A stretch of 64,000 nucleotides of DNA from Liquidambar formosana (Eukaryota; Streptophyta; Magnoliopsida; Saxifragales; Altingiaceae): the NCBI GenBank assembly GCA_039720395.1, contig CM077833.1, positions 22,962,271 to 23,026,270 on the forward strand, read 5' to 3'. Shown piece by piece: positions 1 to 10,288 of this stretch. The position numbers were made by a program, and so were the translations under genes. The notes below the pieces were generated by a model, which did not search any database, was not told the origin of the DNA, and worked only from the letters and a program-made list of their open reading frames with translations. Every line of letters begins with the position of its first letter. Position 1 is the first letter of the stretch.

Positions 1-1433
1 TTAAAAATAATATTTTCTCAACACGAGCTAGTATTCAAATCTTCGGGTTTGGACATATTGATAAAGACACTGTCCAATAATTTTTTTTGTTTAGGATAAA
101 TCCTAACTCGTAGCTAGACCCAAGATGGAATAAAAAGTCGAACCGTTCTTCTTCTATTTTTGAGGCGTAAATCCTAACAAGGTGAAAACCAGTAATTCAC
201 TTCTGGACAGTTCATGGTTTATTTCACTCGTTGGTGTGCTTTCCAACTTGAATTTTTCTTTCTTGGTTGATACGACATCATAGGGTTTCACCCTATGGAG
301 GTTTGGTCACCTCCATACCAAATACACGATTATACCCTAAATTAGTAATGAATGCTAAGAGTTGATTTTCAAAAAAAGTTCAATTGTGTGATTGAATATT
401 GAAGCAAATGTTGGGCTAGTCCAAACCTGGCTGGCTTACAAACTGAAGCATTGACCCTAATGTTTTTATTCCACATAGATGGCGTTTGAGATGATCTCAC
501 ACACATTTATGAGCCTCATTTTAAGTCAAACAGTCGGTTTGTGGTTGGTTCGCATGATTGGAGAAATGTTCCCTTTGGTTTTATTAATGTTTTACTTGGG
601 TTTGTTTGAGACATAAGTTTCTTAAAATGGTTGAATAATTAATTTCTTTCTTTTAAATTCCCCCCCTTGTTTGAGACACAAGTTTTTGTATTACTTGCGG
701 CTACCAAAGCTTGAAACATGGTAGAGAGGAAAAAATTTCTTCACGACACATGGCATGCATTTGAGTATGTCGTGGTCTAGTACGTGCATATGATACGATA
801 CCCATACGCTTTATTATTTGATTAGGATGTCACTTCTCTGTAAAAGATAATTGACCTTCAAATGTAAGCAAAAAATTAATGCATTAACTAAATTCATATG
901 AGCTATTCCTATAGTAAAAAACAGGAAAAAAAAAAAAAAAAGAAAAAAAAAAGAGTGATTTTGAGTAGATTGATATGTAAGATAGATTGATCAATTAAAA
1001 AATATATATATAAATTTAAATTTTTCATGGACAGTTATTATACTTCTTACATATGAAAATAGAACAAATATTGAAACAATTAAAATAGACACATATTTAT
1101 AATCTCATTTATCGAGCTAGCTGGGTTGATTTATCCAATGCATCAACCTATAATTAAACTGAACCAATTAGAGGTCGGTTCTTAATTTTTTAGATTCAAA
1201 GCTGGACCAAACCAATCCAGTGAAGTCGGTTTAATTTTTGCTTTATAACGAACTAAGTTACAACCCTAGTAGCTACAACTATTCAAAAACCCTTTTTTTT
1301 TTTTTTTTTTTTTTTTTAAGGGAATTCGATTTCATGAGAATTACTCTTCCTTTGGGTCCACTTCTGTATCACTGTGATAAATATAATTTCCGCCCACTTC
1401 TATTATGAGGACCCCTCAATGTCACTAACTCAT

Positions 1434-1704
1434 TTTGGAGAAGAAATTTTTTTCAAAATCTTTCATTTCAAATGATTTTTTTTGCCATTTACAATGTCTA
1501 CTAGAAACGAAAAACAAAAAAAAAATCCACTTAAATAATAGATTTTGAAAAAAAATTCTTTTGTATTATTTTAAAATGATGTTTTCTAGTAGACAATATG
1601 GCCGTTTTCCATAAACAAAATCTTTTATATTTTTCTTAAAATCTTGAAAAAAAAAAAAAGGTGGGGTTTAGAAATAAAGTTGGAAGGATTGCGCATAGCC
1701 GCCC
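1434..1704. mobile_element. Foldback MITE family A, decayed copy
   Basis: Two arms face each other. The left arm (from 1434) matches the inner left arm of the best copy at 49602-50000. The right arm contains a motif like AAAATGATGTTTTCTAGTAG and ends near GCGCATAGCCGCCC, which corresponds to the right end of that copy. The outer left arm is missing. Confidence 0.55.
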
Positions 1705-2383
1705 TACTTCTTCTCAAGCTGAGATGGGCTTGTCTAGTGGAGTGGAGGTGGTTGATCGAGTAGATCAATCAACAACAGTGTGGGCCACTCTAGTGAGGGA
1801 ACTGAAAACTCAGCCACACCAATAGAGGCCCAACAGGCTCAGTTCATAAAAGAACCAAATGTTTCTCCAACAAAGGCTTGTACGCGTAGTCCCATATGTG
1901 GCTATATCCAAAGAGAACGAAAGGATTAAAGTGCAAGCCCTCATATCTTCATTGCCGTGCGTTGTCGTAAACTTGTTGGATCCACTAATAACTCTAATTT
2001 CTGTTGCAAGATAAAAAATAAAATAAAAAAGTAGAGATTTGCTCATTTGCATACAATTTTTAAAATAAACATCATCAAACATAATAGTATCATCTAAAAA
2101 ACTTGAATAATATTAAATGGATAAACTCATCAACTTATGACGATTATTTGTCCATTTGATCTACATATGAGTAGGCAAGGCGGAATCAAGATTTAAAATT
2201 ATCAGGTATGTAGTTGAGCGAAAACACAAGACTTATTTTTTTTAGTTCATAAATTTTTAACTCTTTTTTAGATTCAAAAAATAAAATCACTAAGTAAAAT
2301 TTTAGATTGCGTCATATATATATAGCTAGAACAAGAAAATTCCTTGATTGTCCTTTTCCCTTTATTTTGATTTTTTTTTTTCT

Positions 2384-2542
2384 AGGGAGCGATTATTGTA
2401 ACCCCTTAATTTTATTCGTGCACCCCATTAATTTTAATTTTTTAATGTTTTAAAAAATATAGAAAAAATTTATGAAAACAGGCCATACTACATTGCTACC
2501 TACTAGAAAACATCATTTTGAATAACTTTGCAAAAGAAAGTT
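2384..2542. mobile_element. Foldback MITE family A, half copy
   Basis: It starts with AGGGAGCGATTATTGTAACC, close to the end of the best copy (GGGAACGGCTATTGCAACCC). It continues through the family core CTAGAAAACATCATTTTGAA and then breaks off in a TA-rich tract. Only one arm is present. Confidence 0.6.
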
Positions 2543-2634
2543 ACATATATATATATTTTTCTTTCTATTGTATGTTGTATGTGATACTTTTTTTCCTTTT
2601 TTATTTTTATTTATTTTTATTTTTAATATCAGGA

Positions 2635-2787
2635 GGTTCTAAATGTTTTACACTTGACTAATCCTCCTATGCACATGCAATCCCCAATGTCCCACATGTA
2701 CTGGGCAACTACAAGAGAAAATCTATAGGGGTGACCTTGAGGAGTAGTGGTGAGAGTTGAACTCAAAACCTCTTACATCTATTTTTT
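2635..2787 (-). mobile_element. SINE-like relic
   Basis: On the minus strand there is a box-B-like motif (GAGTTCAACTCTCACC). It is followed by a segment of the kind seen in plant tRNA-derived SINEs (GTTGCCCAGTACATGTGGG, then GCATGTGCATAGGAGGATT). There is no clear box A or A-tail. I infer a degraded SINE from pattern memory; another repeat type is possible. Confidence 0.3.
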
Positions 2788-3725
2788 TATATTGTGTATC
2801 ACTAATGTTGTATGTGAAAAATGGACAATGTTAACTGAAGAGTGAATTACGCGAAACTTCCATCAATTATAAGTTGAAATCAATAAAATCCTCATGAACT
2901 TTAAAACATAATAATATCCTTCTAAATTATTGAATCCGGATGATTTGTCCTGGATTTATTTTTCTTGGGAATAGCATCACATTATTCCATTAAACTAATT
3001 TAATACTTGATCTGACTTTTATAATTGGTTTAGGCATTAAATATGATGAATATATTTCATGAGAATTTGACAGAAATAAACATTAAACTTAATAAAGAGA
3101 CCAAAGTGTCAAAATTTAAGTAGTTCAAGGATTATTTGTAGTACGTTTTGAAGTTCAAGGAGTTCTATAAGCTTACGAGAGTTTTGTATAGTTTAATTTT
3201 TTTAAAAATGAGAGAAATGGCGTAGGATCTAAATATTTAAAATTTAAAAATAAAATTATCATAAAATAAGATTGAGGGCATTTTTGTCCAAAAGGACCCG
3301 CGCTAGAAGAGTGGTTAACTGGTTAACGTCTTTTCCCGGGCAAGTTTGCCGTTAACATTCCCTCGCAATTCAAAATTTCCAAAATCCCATTTGACCTTTG
3401 CCTCTTTCTCTCACGCATCCGTTCCTTTGCAAGGAGGAAACAGGGTCTAATAGGCAATAGCATCTCCAGAGGAAGAGCTCAAAAGGAGAGTAAAAAAGAA
3501 AGAGAATAGCTTTCTGCACTCCAAAAAGCCATTCTTTGCTTTGTTAACCTCATACCCATATTATATAGACAGTATATATATATACGCCATATGGGTGTCT
3601 TACTATTTCCATTTCTTCATCTTCATTTTGATTCTTTCTGCTGAAAAAAAAAAAAAAAAAAATACATACATACATTCTCAGAAAGCAAAATTTAAAACCC
3701 ATTTGAATTTCCAAGCAAAAGAACC

Positions 3726-4889
3726 ATGTCTTCGATCCCCCCTCCTGTCGATGTCCCCCCGTCTTCGACCCCTCCCCCTGCTGATGTCCCCCAGTCTTCG
3801 ACCCCTCCCCCTGCTGATGTCCCCCTGTCTTCGACCCCTCCCCCTGCTGATGTCCCCATTTCTTCGACCCTTCCCTCTGCCGATGCCACGAGGAATTACC
3901 TTCCCTACTGGTGTTTCCAATGCCTTCGGACGGTCACGATTGCATCCGGAAATCCGTCCGAGATCGTTTGTCCTCGCTGTTCCGGCCAGTTCCTCTGTGA
4001 GATTGAAAGTAGGCCTACGCTTGCCGATTATTTGACCGGGTTCGATCCCCCGCAAGCCCGTTTACTCGAAGCCCTTACTCTCATGCTCGATCCGCCAATT
4101 AGGCAACGGCGCAATGGCGGTCTCGGTGGAGGAGATGTTTTCGACCCAGAACCTGGATATCGTGGCCGTGCTCCTTGGCCTTGGGGCTTGGCTGGGCGGC
4201 AAAATCAGGGTATTGAAGGGTTTGGTCATTTGAACCCCCCTCAACCTGACCCACGATTTCGTCGTAGAAGGCGAGCTCGCAGTTTCGATGGGCGTGATCG
4301 AAATGACCCGGAGAATGGAATTCAGGGTCGGTCTTGGATTATCTTCACGCCGATCGGTCTTTCTCGCCCGGCTGGACCCACAGCTGAAAATCCGTTACCT
4401 CCGGGGGTTGATCCGAGGAACTTCTTTCTTGGGACAGGACTAAACGAGTTCATCGAAGAACTGACCCAAAATGACCGACCGGGTCCTCCTCCGGCCCCTG
4501 ATTCTGCAATCGACGGAGTGCCGACAGTGAAAATCACGGCTGACCATTTAATCAACGAGCCACACTGTCCTGTTTGCAAGGAGGAATTTAAGGTGGGTTT
4601 GGAAGTGAGAGAGTTGCCGTGCAACCATTTGTATCATTCTGATTGTATTGTTCCTTGGTTGCGACTCCACAATTCGTGTCCTGTTTGCCGGCATGAGCTG
4701 CCGGTGGTTGCCTGTGACACTTGTAGTCGTGATGATGACTCCTCTGAGGTCTCTCATGGTGAAGAGAGTAGGCATCGCCGGTGCTTGAGGTGGCGGCAGT
4801 TGATGGCTTTATGGCCCTTCCGATCGAGGTATCGACGAGTTAATCCCCAGGTTGACAGTGTTGCAGCTCCTCGCGAAGGTGAGAATTGA
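3726..4889 (+). CDS. RING-H2 E3 ubiquitin ligase, BCA2/RZF-type (tandem copy 1)
   Basis: Read as one exon, this encodes 387 residues. A Pro-rich N-terminus with 11-residue repeats (residues 2-56) is followed by a zinc ribbon at about 60-92 (C63, C66, C82, C85), an Arg-rich segment near 179-185, and a RING-H2 finger at 281-321 (C281, C284, C299, H301, H304, C307, C318, C321). The zinc ribbon plus C-terminal RING is the layout of the plant RZF/RDUF family of ubiquitin ligases. The E3 role is inferred from family knowledge. The start is the ATG after the leader AAGAACC; an upstream TATA-like tract lies near 3560. The last codons contain a good splice donor (GAAG|GTGAG at 4878/4879), so the true C-terminus may come from a second exon at 6201-6238. 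The neighbour at 9350 is its duplicate. Confidence 0.92.
   Translation: MSSIPPPVDVPPSSTPPPADVPQSSTPPPADVPLSSTPPPADVPISSTLPSADATRNYLPYWCFQCLRTVTIASGNPSEIVCPRCSGQFLCEIESRPTLADYLTGFDPPQARLLEALTLMLDPPIRQRRNGGLGGGDVFDPEPGYRGRAPWPWGLAGRQNQGIEGFGHLNPPQPDPRFRRRRRARSFDGRDRNDPENGIQGRSWIIFTPIGLSRPAGPTAENPLPPGVDPRNFFLGTGLNEFIEELTQNDRPGPPPAPDSAIDGVPTVKITADHLINEPHCPVCKEEFKVGLEVRELPCNHLYHSDCIVPWLRLHNSCPVCRHELPVVACDTCSRDDDSSEVSHGEESRHRRCLRWRQLMALWPFRSRYRRVNPQVDSVAAPREGEN
3729..3893 (+). repeat. 33-bp coding minisatellite in RING copy 1
   Basis: About five 33-bp units start at 3729, 3762, 3795, 3828 and 3861. They encode SSTPPPADVPx, with the first and last units diverged. The paralogue at 9350 has only about two units, so the repeat expanded or contracted in frame after duplication. 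Confidence 0.9.
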
Positions 4890-5010
4890 AGAATTTTCAG
4901 TTTGTCTTTTATCAAAATGGTTGTGCAAGATCTAAATTCTGTTGAATTAGGGTTACTTTCATATCTGGTTGGAATTTATTTTTTTTTTTCATTTCCCTCT
5001 TAGAAAGTTA

Positions 5011-5311
5011 TGTCCTGTTTGGTTATCCAAATCGAAATTAATTAATTTAAGAAAATTTACATAGTGTCGAAGGCATAAATCCATCATTTTGAATTAGAAT
5101 ATTTTAAAATGTTAGAGTTATCATTAAGTTAATGTTGTAGAATCAATTCTAAAGAATTCATGAAATGCCACTATTTTGAATTTCCACTCTTATCTGTGAT
5201 AATGACCATCATTTTCTTGAATTTGTTAATTCTAGATGATATATTGCGCCTTTAATATTATATAAAATTTCTTGAATTGTTTAATTTCAAATTGGACAAC
5301 CAAACAAGCCC
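5011..5311. mobile_element. Tourist-like MITE in 3' flank of RING copy 1
   Basis: The ends are inverted: TGTCCTGTTTGGTTATCC on the left, and GGGCTTGTTTGGTTGTCC when the right end is reverse-complemented. A TTA trinucleotide flanks both sides (5008-5010 and 5312-5314), the target duplication typical of PIF/Harbinger MITEs. Duplicate copy 2 lacks the insertion at the matching place, so it arrived after the duplication. Confidence 0.75.
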
Positions 5312-6200
5312 TTAACGTGTTTATCTACCCAATTTAAGATTATTTATTTGTTCCATATTAATGGCTCTCTAATTGCTATGAGACTGAGAAATTAGAGATT
5401 GACTTCTAACAGAGATGATATGAGCAAGTTAAATTTGAAGCTCACGTATAAAGTTTTGGTACCCAAAATTGTATTTTTAATTTCAGTTATGTTAGAATTA
5501 GAATTAAGTTAGAATTATAATTTTGATGTTTGGATGGCACGACAAGAGAGCAAATTGGAATTATTTACTTTTACACAAAATAAAATAAAATAAAATTATT
5601 TTTACCAAAATTATAAATGCACAACAAAGCATTATGCAATAAGCTGTGTGTGCAGTGAGAGGAGTTGAAACTTGTTATTTTTGTAACCATGCAATTATGT
5701 ATTAGGCTTTAATCATCATCATGATGGTGGTGTGGTAATGATGTTGCAGTGGTGGTGGCGAGAGGAGTCGAGATTTGCTATTTTTCAAATATTTATTTAT
5801 TTTGCAATTCTGTCTTCAGAATTCCTAATAATATTCCTCTCCACTGATAATTGGGAGACTACATTTTTCATTAAAAAACCTATTGTTCAAAATTAGGCCT
5901 TGAAATCATGCTTGTCACCCAAACACTGGAATCAGAATCACTTGCCTTAAATCTAATTCCACCTCTAAAACGAAATTCCAGTCAATATATGTTGGAGAAA
6001 CTAGGAAGAGAAGGAGTTGATAGAACAGAACTACATGTCGATGAAACATCGATCTTGTCTAAGTAAGAATATATTAAATTTTGAACTCTGTAAGTTCTTT
6101 CATGGTTTAGTTTTATAGGGGGGGTGGTTGGTAGTTTCTTGCTATTCTCAGTTCATCATTGTCCCCTTTCTCATTGTACTAAAATTTTTCTTGTTTCCAG

Positions 6201-6238
6201 CAGCCAACTCATCGCGCAGTTCTTGCTATATTCTTTAG
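6201..6238 (+). CDS. Candidate terminal exon of RING copy 1
   Basis: A pyrimidine-rich tract ending TTGTTTCCAG precedes 6201. Joining 4878 to 6201 replaces the last three residues with AANSSRSSCYIL and a stop at 6236-6238, giving about 396 residues. The acceptor is a NAGNAG site (CAGCAG); both choices stay in frame. The paralogue keeps the same acceptor, frame and stop (11596-11633). I infer a second coding exon; no transcript evidence is available. Confidence 0.55.
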
Positions 6239-6466
6239 CCCTTAAATGTTGCCGCTCGTGTTAGAAGCAGATTGCATCGACTCTACGATTGAAATACACG
6301 TTAGGAATGTGAGCACATAAACCAATTAGAAGAGGGCAGTGAAGAAAAATTTTTATCGATGCATATAGCTGGTGGATTATTCAGTATGCTAATTCCCCCA
6401 TTCTATTCTTATGTTGATAGTGATAATAAGTTGCTGTCATGTAATATTTACTGATGAAAACATGTA

Positions 6467-6508
6467 AGGAGGAGGAGGAGGAGGAGGAGGAGGAGGAGGA
6501 GGAGGAGA
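6467..6508. repeat. (GGA)n microsatellite
   Basis: A GGA/GAG trinucleotide run lies in the 3' flank of RING copy 1. A shorter version lies at about 11870-11900 in copy 2. Confidence 0.9.
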
Positions 6509-7068
6509 GGGGAAGGGGGAGAGGGGCTGTAGATGAAAACCTTCTGTTTACTTGGTGAAAATTTCCATGAAAATGCCATAGCCTCAGATGGCAAACATTG
6601 CTTGTGGATCTCCTTCAACTTTTACTTCAGAATTACCTGTACCCAAAGTTTATAATGCTGTTTTTGCTTTCTAATTTTTATTTTTCCATATCTCACGCAC
6701 TAGAGACAATCCACCTAGAGTTGTGCTTCTGAATGATGTTTTTATACCTCAAACATCATTTTGTTGGGATTGCCTGCATTAACCAAATAGTATGATTTTG
6801 TGGTTATTCAGGAATAAGGAGGTTCGCTCGACTCTAATGGCTTTCAACATTTGAAAACCTTGTATTTCAGAGAGGGTACGTACCAGAAACTTGCTTTTAA
6901 GTGATGCCATTTCTAGTGGGGGAATAATGAAATGGGTGCATGTAATCATTCAGTTGGATTATTACCACAGTGCAAGCAAATGATTCCCAAGTGTTTAGCA
7001 CTGTTGTCATGTTATTTGTTGTCACTGATTTTATTGAACTCTCTTGTAATCCTTTGATCATTGTGAAA

Positions 7069-7071
<3 letters not shown>

Positions 7072-7103
<32 letters not shown>
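7072..7103. repeat. (TC)n microsatellite
   Basis: A CT dinucleotide run lies exactly where the homology of duplication copy 1 ends. Confidence 0.9.
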
Positions 7104-7104
<1 letters not shown>

Positions 7105-8308
7105 CCCTAAAACCGCATGTGTGACCTAAAACCGCATGTGTGATTGCAATTTTGCCAATAACCAGGCAATGACCATCAAACCGTATTTGGAACGTACGTA
7201 TGGTCACCATTAATTTGAGTAGATTATTCTCAAGAGCAAAAATCCTCTCTACTGCAATAGACGGTCCATTAAAATCTATACTGTTCATACCATATGGGTC
7301 TCACATATTTTGATTTCTTACATGGTGTGAATGGTCCAAATTTTAATGGACTGTCCATTAAATGGAGAGAATCTCTTCCCTATTTAGAAATCTGAATGTC
7401 GACATTCCTTGCACTTTAAATGGAGCTAGCTACCTGGGTTTGGTACACCTACCCAAAAAAGTGAGGGCAGCTACAAGCCTATGATTAGCACATGCAATTT
7501 TGGTAATTTACTCTCTAAATTAAGCCAACCCCCTACTAAAATTCCCAAGGCCAATTGCGACATAGAAATCAAGTTACTTTTATTATTTCCTCACACAGCA
7601 TTTTGTTTTTTGCTGTTTTGGATTCAACACAGCATTTAATCAAATGCTATGGAAAACAACCCCTCTTTCTCTCTCTTCAATTTAATTATGTCTTGGAGAT
7701 GTAGCATAGATATTTGAACCACGTTTTGGAGCTCTAACTCGTTTGAAAAATAGCAACGCACTCATGTCACTTTTGGCACCATTCTATTATACAATCTTTA
7801 CAACATGTTATACTATATTATAAGGGGATTGGCACTATAGTACGTAGGAGTAGTAGTAGTATAGTGTGAAGGTCATTTAGCACTGTATTGAGATGATTCA
7901 TATTAGTTAGATTATCTTTTGGACGGTTTAAATTAAAAATTGAAAATTAATCTCATCTTCATCCCAGACTATTCTATCATACCATATTAAGCATATTTTA
8001 ACTGCTTATAAATTATAATTTGAAAAATCATGCCAAAATTCAAACAATTTACTCGTACTCATGATTAGATGCTCTGGTAGCCAAGTGATCTAGGGCTTGG
8101 CCCAACGTAGTTTTGTGCATAGGCTACACCAAGTTTCCTTCTGGGTCACGAAGGAGAGCGCTCATGGCCACAATGCTATGGACCCTCATCTCTCTCTTTC
8201 CTTTCCATTTTTTCCTATTTTTTATTTTTATTTGCAAAGGGTAAGATAGGGGATTGGGAAAGTAGCACATAAGAGTAGGCACACCACACTCCAAAAGTCC
8301 TGACATGG
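7104..8308. other. Spacer between duplicated RING units
   Basis: No gene was recognised. AT-rich sequence separates the two duplicated blocks. It includes a short local repeat of CCTAAAACCGCATGTGTGA near 7107-7142. Confidence 0.6.
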
Positions 8309-8392
8309 GCAAAACTTGAAACTTCCCTCAATTACAAGTCAGATTCATAAAATCTTCATAAACTTTGAAACATAATAGATTCCTTCTAAATT

Positions 8393-8660
8393 ACTCTCTT
8401 TGTCCCACGTAGATAAGCTTTTTTTTTTGCCAGTCTCAAAACGTTTGTCACTTTGAAAAGTCTAATTATGAATTTTCTTAACTTAAACTATCCTTTATTA
8501 CACCAAAAATTATTTTAGACACATAACTTTTGCATTGATAGTAAGATAAGAGTACTTTTGAAAGAAAAAGTTAAATAGATAACAAATCAATGCATTAATT
8601 TATTTTCTTAATTTGAGTGCTTTTTCAAAAAAGCTTGTCCTTTGTGGGAAAGAGGAAGTA
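8393..8660. mobile_element. MITE of the CTCCCTCCGTCCC type (family B)
   Basis: The ends are inverted: ACTCTCTTTGTCCCAC at the left, and TACTTCCTCTTTCCCAC when the right end is reverse-complemented. CTAAATT is duplicated on both sides (8386-8392 and 8661-8667). Duplication copy 1 has a single CTAAATT at the matching place (about 2928), giving a clean empty site. Confidence 0.8.
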
Positions 8661-9349
8661 CTAAATTTTGATGCTTTGTCCTGGATTTATTTTTCGTTAG
8701 AACAGCATCTCTTGATTCCATTAAAACTAATTTAATACTTAATCTAATTTTTATGAATAGTTTAGGCAGAACAGTTTGATAAAAAATTTGAAGGGGATAA
8801 AAATTATTAAATTTAATAAAGAGACCAAAGTGTCATAGTTTAAGTAGTTTAAGGATTATTTGTTGTATGTCTTGAAGTTCAGGGAGTTTTATAAGCTTAG
8901 GGAAATTTTGTACAATTTATTTATTTTATTTTTTATAAATGGAAAGTCCTATATTATTATTAGAAAAATGATAGGGTTGCTTATTATTATTATTATTTTT
9001 GGATAAGTAGTCCTATATTGTTATGAGATATGGTGCAGTTTTTAAAATATGTGATGTTATGACCTTACCATTCCCTCGCAATTCAAAATTTCCGAAATCC
9101 CATTTGACCTTTCATCTTTCTCTCACGCATCCGTTCCTTTGTTAGGAGGAAACAGAGGCCAATTGGCAATGGCATCTCCAAAGGGAGAGCTCAAAAGGAG
9201 AGCAAGAAAGATTATAGCTTTCTGCACTCCAAAAAGCCATTCTTTGCTTTGTTACCCTTGTACCCATATAATATCTACAGTGTGTGTGTGTGTATATATA
9301 TATGTATGGGTGTCTTACTCTTTCATTTGAATTTCCAAGCAAAATAACC

Positions 9350-10288
9350 ATGTCTTTGATCCCCCCTCCTGTCGATGTCCCCCTGTCTTCGACCCCTCCC
9401 CCTGCTGATGCCACGAGGAATTACCTTCACTACATGTGTTGCCATTGCCTTCGGACGGTCATAATTGCCTCTGGAAACCCGTCCGAGATTGTTTGTCCTC
9501 GCTGTTCCGGCCAAGTCCTCTGTGAGATTGTAACTAGGCCTAGGCTTGTCGCCGATTTCAATGGCCTAGGTTTTGGTTATATGGGCCCCCCTGAACCTGA
9601 CCCACGATTTCGTCGTAGAAGGCGAAGTCGCAGTTTCGATGGGCGTGGTCGAATTGACGCGGAAAATGAACTTCATGGTCTGTCTTGGATTGTCCTCAGG
9701 CCGACCGGCCCTCCTCACCCAGCTGGACCACCACTGACGTTTGATCCAACGTACTTCCTTCAGCTAATGGAACGTGACCGGCCGGCTCCTCCTTGCCCAG
9801 CTGGACCACCTCTGACGTTGGATCCAAGGTACTTCCTTCAGCTATTTGTAATAGTAACCCAAAATGACAGGCCGGGTCCTCCTCCGGCCTCTGATTCTGC
9901 AATCGATGCAGTGCCGACGGTGAAAATCACGCCTGACCATTTAACCAACGAGCCACACTGTCCTGTTTGCGGGGAGGAATTCAATTTGGGTGTGGAAGTG
10001 AGAGAGTTACCCTGCAACCATGTGTTTCATTCTGATTGTATTGTTCCGTGGTTGCGACTTCACAATTCGTGTCCCGTTTGCCGCCATGAGCTGCCAGTGG
10101 CGGCCCGTGACATTTGTATTCATGATGGTGATTCGTCTGAGGCCCCTCATGGTGAAGGTGAAGGGAGTAGGCATCGCCGGTGCTTGAGGTGGCGGCAGTT
10201 GATGGCTTTGTGGCCCTTCCGATCGAGGTATCGACGAGTTAATCTCCAGGTGGACAGTGTTGCAGCTCCTCGCGAAGGTGAGAATTGA
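9350..10288 (+). CDS. RING-H2 E3 ubiquitin ligase (tandem copy 2)
   Basis: Read as one exon this gives 312 residues, paralogous to the gene at 3726. I chose the ATG at 9350 because it aligns with the start of copy 1; an upstream in-frame ATG at 9284 lies in a TG/TA repeat and has no counterpart. The protein keeps the N-terminal zinc ribbon (C-x2-C pairs) and a complete C-terminal RING-H2. It has fewer Pro-rich repeats, has lost the segment corresponding to residues 102-166 of copy 1, and has gained an internal duplication (9703-9850). No frameshift is seen, and the conserved RING argues for a working protein. As in copy 1, GAAG|GTGAG at 10277/10278 may be a splice donor to 11596. Confidence 0.9.
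   Translation: MSLIPPPVDVPLSSTPPPADATRNYLHYMCCHCLRTVIIASGNPSEIVCPRCSGQVLCEIVTRPRLVADFNGLGFGYMGPPEPDPRFRRRRRSRSFDGRGRIDAENELHGLSWIVLRPTGPPHPAGPPLTFDPTYFLQLMERDRPAPPCPAGPPLTLDPRYFLQLFVIVTQNDRPGPPPASDSAIDAVPTVKITPDHLTNEPHCPVCGEEFNLGVEVRELPCNHVFHSDCIVPWLRLHNSCPVCRHELPVAARDICIHDGDSSEAPHGEGEGSRHRRCLRWRQLMALWPFRSRYRRVNLQVDSVAAPREGEN
9703..9850 (+). repeat. In-frame tandem duplication inside RING copy 2
   Basis: Two units of about 73-75 bp start at 9703 and 9776. They encode related segments (PAGPPLTFDPTYFLQL and PAGPPLTLDPRYFLQL). Copy 1 has a single, diverged version. Confidence 0.85.

Larger units (their letters stand above)
1..2852. other. Intergenic, repeat-rich left end
   Basis: I see no gene here. 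The stretch is AT-rich with long A and T runs. It holds two decayed copies of the window's foldback MITE family and a SINE-like relic, listed separately. The short reading frames have no domain-like content. Confidence 0.6.
2853..7070. repeat. Segmental tandem duplication, copy 1
   Basis: This region aligns collinearly with 8309-12443: 5' flank, RING gene, and about 2 kb of 3' flank with matching (GGA)n tracts. The copies end together after a shared motif TCCTTTGATCATTGTGAAA. They differ by reciprocal MITE insertions and by an unalignable stretch just upstream of the genes (about 3229-3356 here, 8940-9068 in copy 2). Confidence 0.9.

Noticed and set aside
3678..4055. Long minus-strand frame opposite the RING copy 1 N-terminus, Arg/Gly-rich
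   Set aside because: It is the shadow of the Pro-rich minisatellite on the coding strand.
9284..9349. Upstream in-frame ATG extending RING copy 2 by 22 residues
   Set aside because: It lies in a TG/TA microsatellite and has no counterpart in copy 1; the ATG at 9350 aligns with the copy 1 start.
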